From Gluconacetobacter johannae (GTDB lineage Bacteria; Pseudomonadota; Alphaproteobacteria; Acetobacterales; Acetobacteraceae): DNA of 64,000 nucleotides. The position numbers and the translations under genes are program-made. Shown here one piece after another: positions 52,380 through 60,627 of the stretch. The stretch lies in the NCBI RefSeq assembly GCF_025994435.1, contig NZ_BAQK01000025.1:1-64000 (forward strand). Reading direction: 5' to 3'. Numbering within the stretch: the first letter of the stretch is position 1; each line of letters begins with the position of its first letter. The notes beneath the pieces were generated by a model. It had not been told where the DNA came from. It made no database searches and worked only from the letters and a program-made list of their open reading frames with translations.

Positions 52380-52991
52380 TCAGGCTCTGACCCGCAGGCG
52401 CGACGCCAGGTCGGTGATCGCCAGGCGGAATGCCTCGTAGAAATCGTCATGCACGGCGATGCCGCCGCCCGACAGGCGGATGAAGCCTTCGACCATGCCA
52501 TTTTGCAGCATGCCGTCGGAATGGGCCAGGATACCGTCGCAATCCTCGACCGCGCCCGACCCGACCGGCGCGTCGTGCGTGGTGCGCGGGCGCAGATCGT
52601 CCCCCCATGCCGCGCGGCAATAGGCCCGGACCTTTTCGGGATACAGCCGTCCGTCCGTCGTGTAGCCGGCCAGGGGCTTGCCCTGCGCCATCATGTATCC
52701 GATTTCCACCGCCGTGCCGGGGTCCATGTCGGCGGACCGCCGGAACGGGTCGATGCAGAAGATTCCGCCGTCACAGCGATCCATCAGATCGCGGTCGGCC
52801 CTGACGATCTTCAGCGTGGTCTCCAGCCCCTGGGGCAGGGCCTCGATCCCGGCCTGGCCGTCGAACGGGGCCAGGCCCGTGACGCCGGCCGCATCGCACA
52901 GGGCGCGCAGGTGATCGAAGATCGCGATCGCGCCGGGCCGAAACACCAGGTCGCCCGCCAGATAGACCGTTCCGCGCGTCGTCATGTTCAC
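52380..52991 (-). CDS. Nucleoside 2-deoxyribosyltransferase-like protein
   Basis: A 203-residue cytosolic protein of the Ndt fold. VYLAGDLVFRP at the N-terminus, GIFCIDPFRRSADMDPGTAVEIGYMMAQ with the nucleophilic Glu (E96) and a C-terminal Ser/Gly block (RLSGGGIAVHDDFYEAFRLA) match this family, which exchanges bases on deoxynucleosides in salvage or hydrolyses deoxynucleotides. E. coli has no close homologue. It is a single gene, convergent with the cytochrome operon and divergent from guaB; the pairing with guaB may reflect shared purine metabolism but is not proof. Confidence 0.8.
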   Translation of the reverse strand: MNMTTRGTVYLAGDLVFRPGAIAIFDHLRALCDAAGVTGLAPFDGQAGIEALPQGLETTLKIVRADRDLMDRCDGGIFCIDPFRRSADMDPGTAVEIGYMMAQGKPLAGYTTDGRLYPEKVRAYCRAAWGDDLRPRTTHDAPVGSGAVEDCDGILAHSDGMLQNGMVEGFIRLSGGGIAVHDDFYEAFRLAITDLASRLRVRA

Positions 52992-53166
52992 TCACCCTCT
53001 GTCGCAGGAAGGGACCGGATAGGCCATCGACGGCCCCGGACCCAGGTTTTTCAGTGGCGCGCGTCTTTTTCTTGCCACGGTCCGATTCGCATCTTATGTG
53101 GAAGCGCCAACGGTCGGGTACCCGAGGCACAGGGACCCCTGCAATGGTTGAAGAGGGTCCAGTAGC

Positions 53167-54669
53167 ATGTCTTCATTCAATAATCCGGCGTCCACCGCGC
53201 GCGTTGACGATCGCATCCGCGAGGCCCTGGCCTTCGACGACGTTCTGGTCGTTCCGGCCCAGTCCAGCGTCCTGCCCGGCCAGACCTCGACCAGGACGCG
53301 CCTGACCCGCCGGATCGAACTGAATATCCCGCTGATTTCCTCGGCCATGGACACGGTGACCGAAGACCAGATGGCCATCGCCATGGCGCAGCAGGGCGGC
53401 ATGGGCGTGATCCACAAGAATCTGACCGTCGAGGAGCAGGCCGAGCACGTGCGACGCGTGAAGCGCTTCGAATCCGGCATGGTCGTCAATCCGGTCACGG
53501 TTTCGCCCGACCAGACGCTGGCCGAGGTCAACGCCATCATGTCCCGCCACGGCATCAGCGGCCTGCCGGTCATCGAACGCGAAACCAAGCGGCTGGTGGG
53601 CATGCTGACCAACCGCGACGTGCGTTTCGCCACCGACCCCGAGCAGCGCGTCTACGAACTGATGACCCGCGAAAACCTGGTCACCGTGCGTCACGACGTC
53701 GGGCGGGACGAGGCCCGGCAACTGCTGCATCGTCACCGGATCGAGAAGCTGCTGGTGGTGGACGACGAGGATCGCTGCATCGGCCTGATTACCGTGAAGG
53801 ACATGGAAAAGGCGGTCCTGCATCCGCTGGCCAACAAGGACGAGATGGGCCGCCTGCGCTGCGCCGCCGCCACCGGCGTGGGCGAGGACGGGTACCGCCG
53901 CGCCCTGGCGCTGATCGAGGCCGGGGTGGATGTCGTGGTCGTCGATACCGCCCACGGCCATTCGTCCGGCGTCCTCGACACTGTCGCCCGGGTCAAGGCG
54001 GCGGACGACCGCATCCAGGTGGTCGCCGGCAACGTCGCGACGCCCGAGGCCGCGATCGCCCTGATCGAGGCCGGGGCCGATTGCGTGAAGATCGGCATCG
54101 GTCCGGGGTCGATCTGCACCACGCGCGTCGTCGCGGGGGTGGGCGTGCCGCAGTTTTCGGCTGTTCTGGAAACCTCGGCTGCCTGTCATGAACGCGATAT
54201 TCCCGCCATCGCCGATGGCGGGATCCGGACGTCCGGCGACATCGTCAAGGCGATCGGGGCCGGCGCGGATGTCGTCATGATCGGCTCGCTGCTGGCCGGC
54301 ACCGAGGAAGCACCGGGCGAGGTGTTCCTGTACGAAGGGCGGTCCTACAAGTCCTATCGCGGCATGGGCAGCCTGGGCGCCATGGCCCGGGGGTCGGCCG
54401 ACCGGTATTTCCAGCAGGAAATCAAGGAAACCCACAAGATGGTCCCGGAAGGGATCGAGGGGCGCGTGGCCTACAAGGGCGGAATGGACGCCGTGGTGCA
54501 TCAGTTGGTCGGCGGCCTGCGGGCGGGCATGGGCTATACCGGCTCGGCGACGGTGGCGGACCTGCAGACGCGCGCGCGTTTCCGGCGCATCACCGGTGCG
54601 GGCCTGCGCGAAAGCCATGTCCATGACGTGGCGATCACCCGCGAGGCGCCGAATTACCGCCGCGACTGA
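53167..54669 (+). CDS. guaB: IMP dehydrogenase
   Basis: NAD-dependent oxidation of IMP to XMP, the branch point to guanine nucleotides. The 500-residue (alpha/beta)8 protein has the catalytic loop GIGPGSICTTRVVAG with C317, the C-terminal flap containing RGMGSLGAMARGSADRYFQ, and two inserted CBS domains around residues 95-205 (VNPVTVSPDQTLAEV, MTRENLVTVRHDVGRDEA) that modulate activity by binding nucleotides. Start at 53167. It is followed by an rRNA methyltransferase gene, a frequent neighbour in alphaproteobacteria. Confidence 0.97.
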   Translation: MSSFNNPASTARVDDRIREALAFDDVLVVPAQSSVLPGQTSTRTRLTRRIELNIPLISSAMDTVTEDQMAIAMAQQGGMGVIHKNLTVEEQAEHVRRVKRFESGMVVNPVTVSPDQTLAEVNAIMSRHGISGLPVIERETKRLVGMLTNRDVRFATDPEQRVYELMTRENLVTVRHDVGRDEARQLLHRHRIEKLLVVDDEDRCIGLITVKDMEKAVLHPLANKDEMGRLRCAAATGVGEDGYRRALALIEAGVDVVVVDTAHGHSSGVLDTVARVKAADDRIQVVAGNVATPEAAIALIEAGADCVKIGIGPGSICTTRVVAGVGVPQFSAVLETSAACHERDIPAIADGGIRTSGDIVKAIGAGADVVMIGSLLAGTEEAPGEVFLYEGRSYKSYRGMGSLGAMARGSADRYFQQEIKETHKMVPEGIEGRVAYKGGMDAVVHQLVGGLRAGMGYTGSATVADLQTRARFRRITGAGLRESHVHDVAITREAPNYRRD

Positions 54670-54738
54670 GCGGGATTGCCGCCGACCCGCCGATATAAGG
54701 TCCCGGTTCCGGGACGCTGGACGACAGACAGGACGATC

Positions 54739-56031
54739 ATGACCCCCAGTGCGCGGCTTGCCGCCGCCATCGATCTGCTGACGGCGATGGAGGCCACGCC
54801 CCGTCGCCCGGCGGATGCCGTTGCCAATGCCTTCTTCCGCGAACGCCGCTATATCGGCGGGGGCGACCGGCGGGCTGTCTCGACACGGGTGTGGTCCGTG
54901 CTGCGCCAGTGGCGACATATCGAATGGTGGCTGGACCGCGCCGGCGTCCCCGCCACGCCGCGCAGCCGCATTATCGCGATGCTGGCCCTGTCCCCCCGAC
55001 CGGGCGAGGCCCCGCAGGATCTGTTTGCCGGCGACCGCTACGCGGCGGCCCCCCTGTCGGCGGCCGAGCGCGACCTGGCCGCGCGGTTGCGGGGGCAGGA
55101 CCTGACCCACCCCGACATGCCGCGCGCGGTCGCCCTGGAAGTTCCCGACTGGCTGCTGCCGCGGCTGGAGGCGGTGTTCGGCGACGATCTGGCGCGGGAA
55201 ATCGAGGCTTTGTCGGGCGAGGCGACGCTGGATCTGCGCGTCAACCTGCTGAAGACCACGCGGGCCGAGGCGCGGCGATCGCTGGCGGCCGACGGCATCA
55301 TGGCCGAAGACACCGCGCTGTCCCCCTGGGGGCTGCGCGTTCCGGGGCGGCAGCCCGTCACGGCGACGGCGGCGTTCAAGGCCGGGCTGGTGGAAATCCA
55401 GGACGAAGGCAGCCAGGTGGTGGTGGCGGCGGCCGATGCCCGGCCGGGCATGCGGGTGCTGGATTACTGCGCGGGCGCCGCGGGCAAGACGCTGGGCATG
55501 GCCATGACCATGCAGAACCGGGGTCATATCGTGGCCTGCGACGTCTCCGAGGCCCGGCTGGACGGCGCGGTCCGCAGGCTGCGGCGGGCGGGCGTGCACA
55601 ATGCCGAACGCCACCTTCTGGTGCCGGGCGACCGCTGGGCCAAGCGGCGTGCAGGCAGTTTCGACCGGGTGCTGGTCGATGCGCCATGCACCGGGACGGG
55701 CACGTGGCGCCGAAACCCGGACGCGCGCCTGCGGCTGACGGAACAGGATCTGGCCGAACTGACGGTCAAGCAGGCCGAAATCCTCGATACGGCGGCGACG
55801 CTGGTCCGGCCGGGGGGGCGGCTGGTGTATGCGACCTGTTCGATCCTGCGCGAGGAAAATCAGGACCGCATCGAAACCTTCCTGCGGGCGTCGCCGCATT
55901 TTCGCCGTGCTGAACCCGACGCGCAGTGCGGCCTGCCGGCGGGACTGGCGCAACAGGGCATGATCGCGCTGTCGCCCTTGCGCGACAGGACCGACGGGTT
56001 CTTCGCCGCGATCCTGGAACGGGCGGCCTGA
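54739..56031 (+). CDS. RsmB/NOP-type RNA (cytosine-5) methyltransferase
   Basis: Methylates a cytosine in 16S rRNA (the RsmB position, C967, is the likely target). The ATG at 54739 (MTPSARLAAAIDLL) begins the NusB-like N-terminal domain. The catalytic half has the SAM loop LDYCAGAAGKTLGMA, C317 in DAPCTGTGTWRRNP (release cysteine) and C367 in VYATCSIL (nucleophile). 430 residues, as expected. It lies 69 bases after guaB; frame upstream of 54739 lacks family sequence. Confidence 0.9.
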   Translation: MTPSARLAAAIDLLTAMEATPRRPADAVANAFFRERRYIGGGDRRAVSTRVWSVLRQWRHIEWWLDRAGVPATPRSRIIAMLALSPRPGEAPQDLFAGDRYAAAPLSAAERDLAARLRGQDLTHPDMPRAVALEVPDWLLPRLEAVFGDDLAREIEALSGEATLDLRVNLLKTTRAEARRSLAADGIMAEDTALSPWGLRVPGRQPVTATAAFKAGLVEIQDEGSQVVVAAADARPGMRVLDYCAGAAGKTLGMAMTMQNRGHIVACDVSEARLDGAVRRLRRAGVHNAERHLLVPGDRWAKRRAGSFDRVLVDAPCTGTGTWRRNPDARLRLTEQDLAELTVKQAEILDTAATLVRPGGRLVYATCSILREENQDRIETFLRASPHFRRAEPDAQCGLPAGLAQQGMIALSPLRDRTDGFFAAILERAA

Positions 56032-56106
56032 CGGTCGCTTTCCCCGGCGTTTTTTCTGGTTAACGGACTGGTTTCGCCCGATTATCGGTTTTGCCATCGT
56101 CATAGT

Positions 56107-57969
56107 ATGATGGGGTTGCCCGATCTGTCGGGCCAACAGTCCGGGAAACGGGGAATGCAGGAAAATCTGGCCATCGGGATCTTGTGCGTGCTGGGGGGCG
56201 GCATCGGCGCCCAATGGGTGGCCTGGCGTTTCCGGCTACCGGCCATCGTCCTGCTGTTCGGGTTGGGCCTGATCTACGGTCCGGGTCTCGGCCTTCTGCA
56301 TCCGTCGGCGGCGATCGGCCGCTATTTCCATCCCATCGTCTCGCTCGCCGTTGCGTTCATCGTGTTCGAGGGCGGGCTGGCGCTGGATTTCCGGCAATGG
56401 CGCGCGTCGGGCGAGGGCGTGCTGCGCCTGACGGCGGTGGCCCTGCCGATCAACTGGGTCCTGGGCGCGCTGGCCGCGCATTTCGTCGGCCATATGCATT
56501 GGGGGGCGTCGTGGCTGTTCGGCGCGATCATCGTCGTGACCGGCCCCACGGTCGTGCTGCCCCTGCTGCGCCATACCAAGCTGCGGCCGCGCGTGGCGGC
56601 GTTCCTGCGCTGGGAAGCCATCCTGAATGATCCCGTGGGGGCCATCCTCGCCACCCTGGTGCTGGAAATCCTGGTGATCCAGGGTAACCGCCATTCCGGC
56701 ATGTTCATGGTCGAGATCGTGCCGCACCTGCTGTTCAGTACGATGATGGCCATGGGGTTCGGGGTCTTTCCCGCCCTTCTGGTCCGCTTCCTGTCCGCCC
56801 GCGATCTGGTGCCGGAAATTCTGCGCATTCCCATCATCCTGACCCTGGCGATGAGCGTCTTTTCGGTCTGCAACTTCATCATGGAAGGTGCGGGGCTGAT
56901 GGCGGCCACCGTCTTCGGCATGGCGCTGACGAACATGCATGTGACCGGCATGTCCGAATTGCGCCGGATCAAGGAGTCGCTGGGCGTCCTTGTCGTGTCC
57001 TGCCTGTTCGTCATGCTGACCGCCGACCTGCATCGCGAGGTGCTGGAACGCCTGTCCCTGCCGATCGTCGCGATGACGCTGACGGTGCTGTTCGTGGTGC
57101 GGCCAGTGGGCATCCTGCTTTCGACCATCCGGTCGGACCTGTCATGGCAGGAACGCCTTTTCGTCGGCTGGATCGCGCCGCGCGGCATCGTCGCCGCCGC
57201 CGTCGCCGGCGTGGCCGGCCTGCAGTTGCAGGACGCAGGCTATCCCAGCGCCGACCTGGTGACGCCGGGTGTGTTCGCCCTTATCGCCACCACCATGATC
57301 CTGCATGGATTTTCGCTTCGTCCCGTGGCGCGGGTCCTGCGCCTGACCCTGTCGGACGAACCCGCCCTGGCGATCGTGGGCGCCAGCGGATGGTCGACCG
57401 ACCTGGCCGGCGTCGTGCATCGCCTGGGCTGCCCGGTCGTGCTAGTCGATACCTATGCAGGCGCGCTGGCGCCGGCGGCCCGGGCCGGCATCCCGACGCT
57501 GAAGGCCGAACTGCTGTCCGACGAAGGTCTGGAAAGCCTGGAGGAACGGCCGGCGGACTATCTGATCGCCGCGACGCCGGATGCGATCTACAACGGGCTG
57601 GTCTGCGCGCGCATGGCGCCCGATTTCGGACGGCAGCGCGTGTTCCAGGTCAGTCCGGGGGTGGCGCGCCTGGACCTCTATCGGGGGCTCAGCCGCGATT
57701 CGCGCGGCAAGGTGCTGGGCGACCCCGCCTGGAACTTTACCCTGATCGACACGCTGTTCGAGCGTGGATGGCGGTTCAGGAGCCTGCCGTTCGGCAGCGA
57801 CATGCACGACGATGCGGCGGCCCGGGACGGAAACCGCCTGAACATCATGACAATTCGCAGGGGAACGGCGATATGGATCCGCTCGGTCGAGGACGAAGCC
57901 CCGATCGAGCCGATCTCGGGCGATACCATCGTCGCGATGTTGCCGCCCGAGGCCGCGCGTGCATCGTGA
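56107..57969 (+). CDS. CPA-type cation:proton antiporter with TrkA-N-like C-terminal domain
   Basis: The 620-residue protein has about 12 membrane helices in the first 410 residues with VTGPTVVLPLLRHTKL, LRWEAILNDPVGAILATL (the ND ion-binding pair) and WIAPRGIVAAAVAGVAG, typical of bacterial Na+(K+)/H+ antiporters. The cytosolic tail starts with ALAIVGASGWSTDLAGVVHRLG, a nucleotide-binding Rossmann-like TrkA-N arrangement, and ends with a TrkA-C-like segment (RRGTAIWIRSVEDEAPIEPISGDTIVAML), suggesting gating by NAD(H) or nucleotides. ATG 56155 (MQENLAIGI) is an alternative start. It is convergent with the transpeptidase gene, 17 bases away. Confidence 0.87.
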   Translation: MMGLPDLSGQQSGKRGMQENLAIGILCVLGGGIGAQWVAWRFRLPAIVLLFGLGLIYGPGLGLLHPSAAIGRYFHPIVSLAVAFIVFEGGLALDFRQWRASGEGVLRLTAVALPINWVLGALAAHFVGHMHWGASWLFGAIIVVTGPTVVLPLLRHTKLRPRVAAFLRWEAILNDPVGAILATLVLEILVIQGNRHSGMFMVEIVPHLLFSTMMAMGFGVFPALLVRFLSARDLVPEILRIPIILTLAMSVFSVCNFIMEGAGLMAATVFGMALTNMHVTGMSELRRIKESLGVLVVSCLFVMLTADLHREVLERLSLPIVAMTLTVLFVVRPVGILLSTIRSDLSWQERLFVGWIAPRGIVAAAVAGVAGLQLQDAGYPSADLVTPGVFALIATTMILHGFSLRPVARVLRLTLSDEPALAIVGASGWSTDLAGVVHRLGCPVVLVDTYAGALAPAARAGIPTLKAELLSDEGLESLEERPADYLIAATPDAIYNGLVCARMAPDFGRQRVFQVSPGVARLDLYRGLSRDSRGKVLGDPAWNFTLIDTLFERGWRFRSLPFGSDMHDDAAARDGNRLNIMTIRRGTAIWIRSVEDEAPIEPISGDTIVAMLPPEAARAS

Positions 57970-57986
57970 TCCGGCGATCCGGCCCG

Positions 57987-58499
57987 TCAGGCCGGCGGCA
58001 GGATTTCGATTTCCGTCAGTCCGGCGGCCAGCAGGCGGCGCAGGTCGGTTTCGCGCAGGGCGACGCATCCCTCCGTCGGGCGGCCGTCGGGCGATTGCAG
58101 ATGCAGGAAAATGGCCGATCCGCGCCCTGGAATCGGCGGGGCGTCGTTATATCCAAGCTCTATCACGATATTGTAAACGTCATCGTCGCGCCACAGCTTC
58201 TCATGCCGGGCGGGATGGGGGAGGGTGACGCGCCGGTTGTAATCGGCATGAGAGGGGTCGTCGCACCATCCGTCGTTGGGCGCCAGGGGTTCCACCGGCA
58301 GGGCGCAGGCCGGGGCCGCGACACGGTCGGCGCGGTACATGACCCGTCGTAACGGCAGAATTCCGGTCGGCGTGGCGTGATCGCCTTCCTCCTTGATGCG
58401 CCGGATGCCCGCGGCCCCGATGATCGCCGGGATTTTCTGATCCATGCAATGCAGTTGTGCATCCGGGCCGGTATTCGATCTCAAAACTGCGCGTATCAT
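57987..58499 (-). CDS. Compact YkuD-fold L,D-transpeptidase without signal peptide
   Basis: A 170-residue protein starting ATG 58499 (MIRAVLRSNTGPDAQLHCM). The YkuD catalytic signature reads IFLHLQSPDGRPTEGCVAL: H133 and C145. The consensus SHGC is TEGC here. Sequence before it (AGIRRIKEEGDHATPTGILPLRRVMYR and NDGWCDDPSHADYN) fits the L,D-transpeptidase fold of the type common in acetic acid bacteria. No signal peptide or membrane helix is visible, although the enzyme should act in the periplasm; an in-frame upstream extension does not supply one. A distinct class making 1,3 cross-links has been described in Gluconobacter; orthology cannot be judged here. Confidence 0.8.
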   Translation of the reverse strand: MIRAVLRSNTGPDAQLHCMDQKIPAIIGAAGIRRIKEEGDHATPTGILPLRRVMYRADRVAAPACALPVEPLAPNDGWCDDPSHADYNRRVTLPHPARHEKLWRDDDVYNIVIELGYNDAPPIPGRGSAIFLHLQSPDGRPTEGCVALRETDLRRLLAAGLTEIEILPPA

Positions 58500-58677
58500 G
58501 GAGGCCTCCAAACGGGTCGCCTTTTGCTGGGATTCGGGCCTAGACTGGACGGCACCAGTACGGCCATGGGAAGAGGTCGCGTGCGGACGGGTCCGGACGC
58601 TGCCGTTTCCGCTTCGGGAATGATATAGGATACCCGGCCCTGCAAACGGGGTTGAGGTCAAAAATAAAGAGGGTTCG

Positions 58678-59394
58678 ATGGCAGGTGCGCGTCCCATTCT
58701 GATAGTGGATGACGATCAGACATTACGTCATATGCTCGTCGAACAATTGCAGCTGGAAGGAGAGTTCCTGGCCACCGAGGCGGAATCGGTCGCCGATGCC
58801 TGGGACAAGCTGAATGCGCCGGGCGCGCGCTTCGACGCCATCATCCTCGACGTGACGCTGCCCGACGGCGACGGTCGCGATTTCTGTGCCGACCTGCGCC
58901 GCCAGGGCAAGCGCATCCCCATCATCATCCTGACGGGTTCGGATGACGAAACCGACGTGGTGCGCGGCCTGGATGCCGGGGCGAACGATTATGTCGCCAA
59001 GCCCTTTCGCATTGCCGAACTGCTGGCCCGCCTGCGCGCGCAGATGCGGATCTTCGAGAACAGCGAGGACGCGGTTTTCTCCATCGGGCCGTACGTCTTC
59101 CGGCCGTCGGCGAAGCTGCTGCAGGAGCCCACGCGCAACCGCCGGATCCGGCTGACGGAAAAAGAGGCCGCGATCCTGAAATTCCTGTATCGGGCCGGCA
59201 CCCGGCCTGTGCCGCGCCAGGTCCTGCTGAACGAGGTCTGGGGCTACAATGCCGCCGTGACCACCCATACGCTGGAAACCCACATCTATCGCCTGCGGCA
59301 GAAGATCGAGCCCGATCCGACCAATGCGTCGCTGCTGGTGACCGAGGGCGGGGGCTATCGCCTGGACCCGGAAGGCGGATTGCGCGCCGGCTGA
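58678..59394 (+). CDS. OmpR/PhoB-type response regulator (orphan)
   Basis: A 238-residue two-domain regulator. The receiver domain has the acidic pocket DDD (11-13), phospho-acceptor D58 (ILDVTLPDGDG), a conserved T/S near LTGSDD and K108 (YVAKPF). The C-terminal winged helix contains LTEKEAAILKFLYRAG and the recognition-helix region VTTHTLETHIYRLRQKIE, so it is a DNA-binding transcription factor. No histidine kinase gene is adjacent. It is divergent from the L,D-transpeptidase gene across 178 bases, so that gene is an obvious candidate target. Confidence 0.92.
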   Translation: MAGARPILIVDDDQTLRHMLVEQLQLEGEFLATEAESVADAWDKLNAPGARFDAIILDVTLPDGDGRDFCADLRRQGKRIPIIILTGSDDETDVVRGLDAGANDYVAKPFRIAELLARLRAQMRIFENSEDAVFSIGPYVFRPSAKLLQEPTRNRRIRLTEKEAAILKFLYRAGTRPVPRQVLLNEVWGYNAAVTTHTLETHIYRLRQKIEPDPTNASLLVTEGGGYRLDPEGGLRAG

Positions 59395-59404
59395 CGCAGG
59401 CTGG

Positions 59405-59425
59405 GCTCGGGCCGCAGGCCCGGGC
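59405..59425. terminator. Bidirectional hairpin between response regulator and xthA
   Basis: Nine-pair stem (one G-T pair) with arms GCTCGGGCC (59405-59413) and GGCCCGGGC (59417-59425) around GCA, starting ten bases after the regulator stop in the 52-base gap before the converging xthA stop. Confidence 0.5.
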
Positions 59426-59446
59426 GCCATTATTCCCTGGTTGCGG

Positions 59447-60256
59447 TCAGGGGGCGAAATCGACCACCACGGGCACGTGATCCGATGTGGTCGGCCAATC
59501 CCGTGTTTCTCGCAGGACCATCATGTCCTTGAGGGACGGCGTGAGGTCGGGCGTCACCCAGACATGGTCCAGCCGGCGCCCGCGCGTCCATCGGTCGGGA
59601 TTGCTCTCGGTCCAGTTGCGATTGCGATAGGACCACCACGTATACAATTTCTCGTCCGCGGGCACGAAATGGCGCATGGCGTCGACGAAGCCACAGGCCT
59701 GCCAGGCCAGCAGGCGGGTCGTCTCCGCTGGGGTATGGCTGACGATTTTCAGCAGCTGCCTGTGGTTCCAGACATCCTGTTCCAGCGGGGCGATGTTCAG
59801 GTCGCCGACCAGGATCGCGCGGCGATTGTCCCGGCCCGTGAACCAGGCATGGGCCTCATCGACGAACGCCAGCTTGTGCGCGAATTTCGGATTGGCCTCC
59901 GGGTCGGGGATGTCTCCGCCGGCGGGGACATAGAAATTGTGCAGTTCGATCGGCTGGCCGCCCATGTCGAACGACGCCGCGATGTGGCGGCAGTCGCTGC
60001 GGGTGCACCAGTCCGGCGTATCGTCCAGCGGGACCAGCCCGACCCGGGACAGGATCGCGACGCCATTGTAGGATTTCATTCCCCGGTGCTGGATGTGGGC
60101 GAAGCCCAGCTTGCGTACCGCATCGGCCGGAAACAGATCGTCGGGCACCTTGGTTTCCTGCAGGCAGACGATATCGGGCTGCAGTTCCGCGCACAGCCGC
60201 GCCAGAAGCGGCAACCGCAGGCGGAGCGAATTGATATTCCATGTGACGATACGCAT
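59447..60256 (-). CDS. xthA: Exodeoxyribonuclease III
   Basis: AP endonuclease/3'-exonuclease of base-excision repair. From ATG 60256 (MRIVTWNINSLRLRLPLL) the 269-residue protein has the metal-binding E34 in CLQETKVPDD, GDLNIAPLEQDVWNH, the RLDHVWVT segment and the terminal SDHVPVVVDF catalytic Asp-His. An ATG six codons upstream (60274) is possible. With mutM at the other end of the window, it makes a complete 8-oxoG to nick pathway available. It is divergent from uvrC. Confidence 0.93.
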   Translation of the reverse strand: MRIVTWNINSLRLRLPLLARLCAELQPDIVCLQETKVPDDLFPADAVRKLGFAHIQHRGMKSYNGVAILSRVGLVPLDDTPDWCTRSDCRHIAASFDMGGQPIELHNFYVPAGGDIPDPEANPKFAHKLAFVDEAHAWFTGRDNRRAILVGDLNIAPLEQDVWNHRQLLKIVSHTPAETTRLLAWQACGFVDAMRHFVPADEKLYTWWSYRNRNWTESNPDRWTRGRRLDHVWVTPDLTPSLKDMMVLRETRDWPTTSDHVPVVVDFAP

Positions 60257-60454
60257 ATCGGTGGCATTACCCATCGGGCGAATCCTGGCAAGGGGGATTC
60301 GGCGGCGCAGCGCCGGGATTGGAAACCAATCGGTATCGCAATGACGAACAAAACAGGATCGAGTCGCGGGGAAGGGAAAAGGCGATTCGGGCGAATTTTG
60401 TCCACCTTTGGGATTGACTTCCTTATTTTCCAAAGGATTGCTCGAATTTCACAT

Positions 60455-60482
60455 GTGACTCCCCGGACGTCTGCAATATAAT
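60455..60482 (+). promoter_or_regulatory. Sigma-70 type promoter candidate for uvrC
   Basis: GTGACT (60455-60460; shares TGAC with TTGACA) and a perfect TATAAT (60477-60482) are 16 bases apart, about 120 bases before the GTG/ATG region of uvrC on the same strand. Confidence 0.4.
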
Positions 60483-60576
60483 TATTTAATATCAGTAGGT
60501 TATTTGTTGTGCTTCTTTTTTGGGCAATTCAAGCGGGGCGCAGGGAAACCGCCACCCGCACGATTCTGTCAGCGGC

Positions 60577-60597
60577 TGTTCCACAGACTTATCCACA
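60577..60597 (+). promoter_or_regulatory. Pair of DnaA-box-like nonamers upstream of uvrC
   Basis: TTATCCACA at 60589-60597 is a perfect consensus DnaA box. TGTTCCACA at 60577-60585 matches it at seven of nine positions and has the same orientation, 12 bases apart (about one helical turn). They lie between the promoter candidate and the uvrC start. Confidence 0.5.
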
Positions 60598-60627
60598 TGA
60601 TCGGTGGATGAACGGACGGGGCCGCTG

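Larger units (their letters stand above)
60257..60627. other. AT-rich divergent region between xthA and uvrC
   Basis: About 370 bases without a supported gene. 60400-60540 is notably AT-rich, with a TATAAT box, an ATTATTTAAT run and a T-tract near 60511-60520. Two DnaA-box-like nonamers lie near the uvrC end. It contains the divergent promoters and resembles, at small scale, an origin-like layout; see findings. Confidence 0.5.

Noticed and set aside
53173..56214. 1013-codon open frame antisense to guaB and the RsmB-like gene
   Set aside because: Composition artefact opposite two certain genes; its product has no recognisable domain and spans two unrelated genes.
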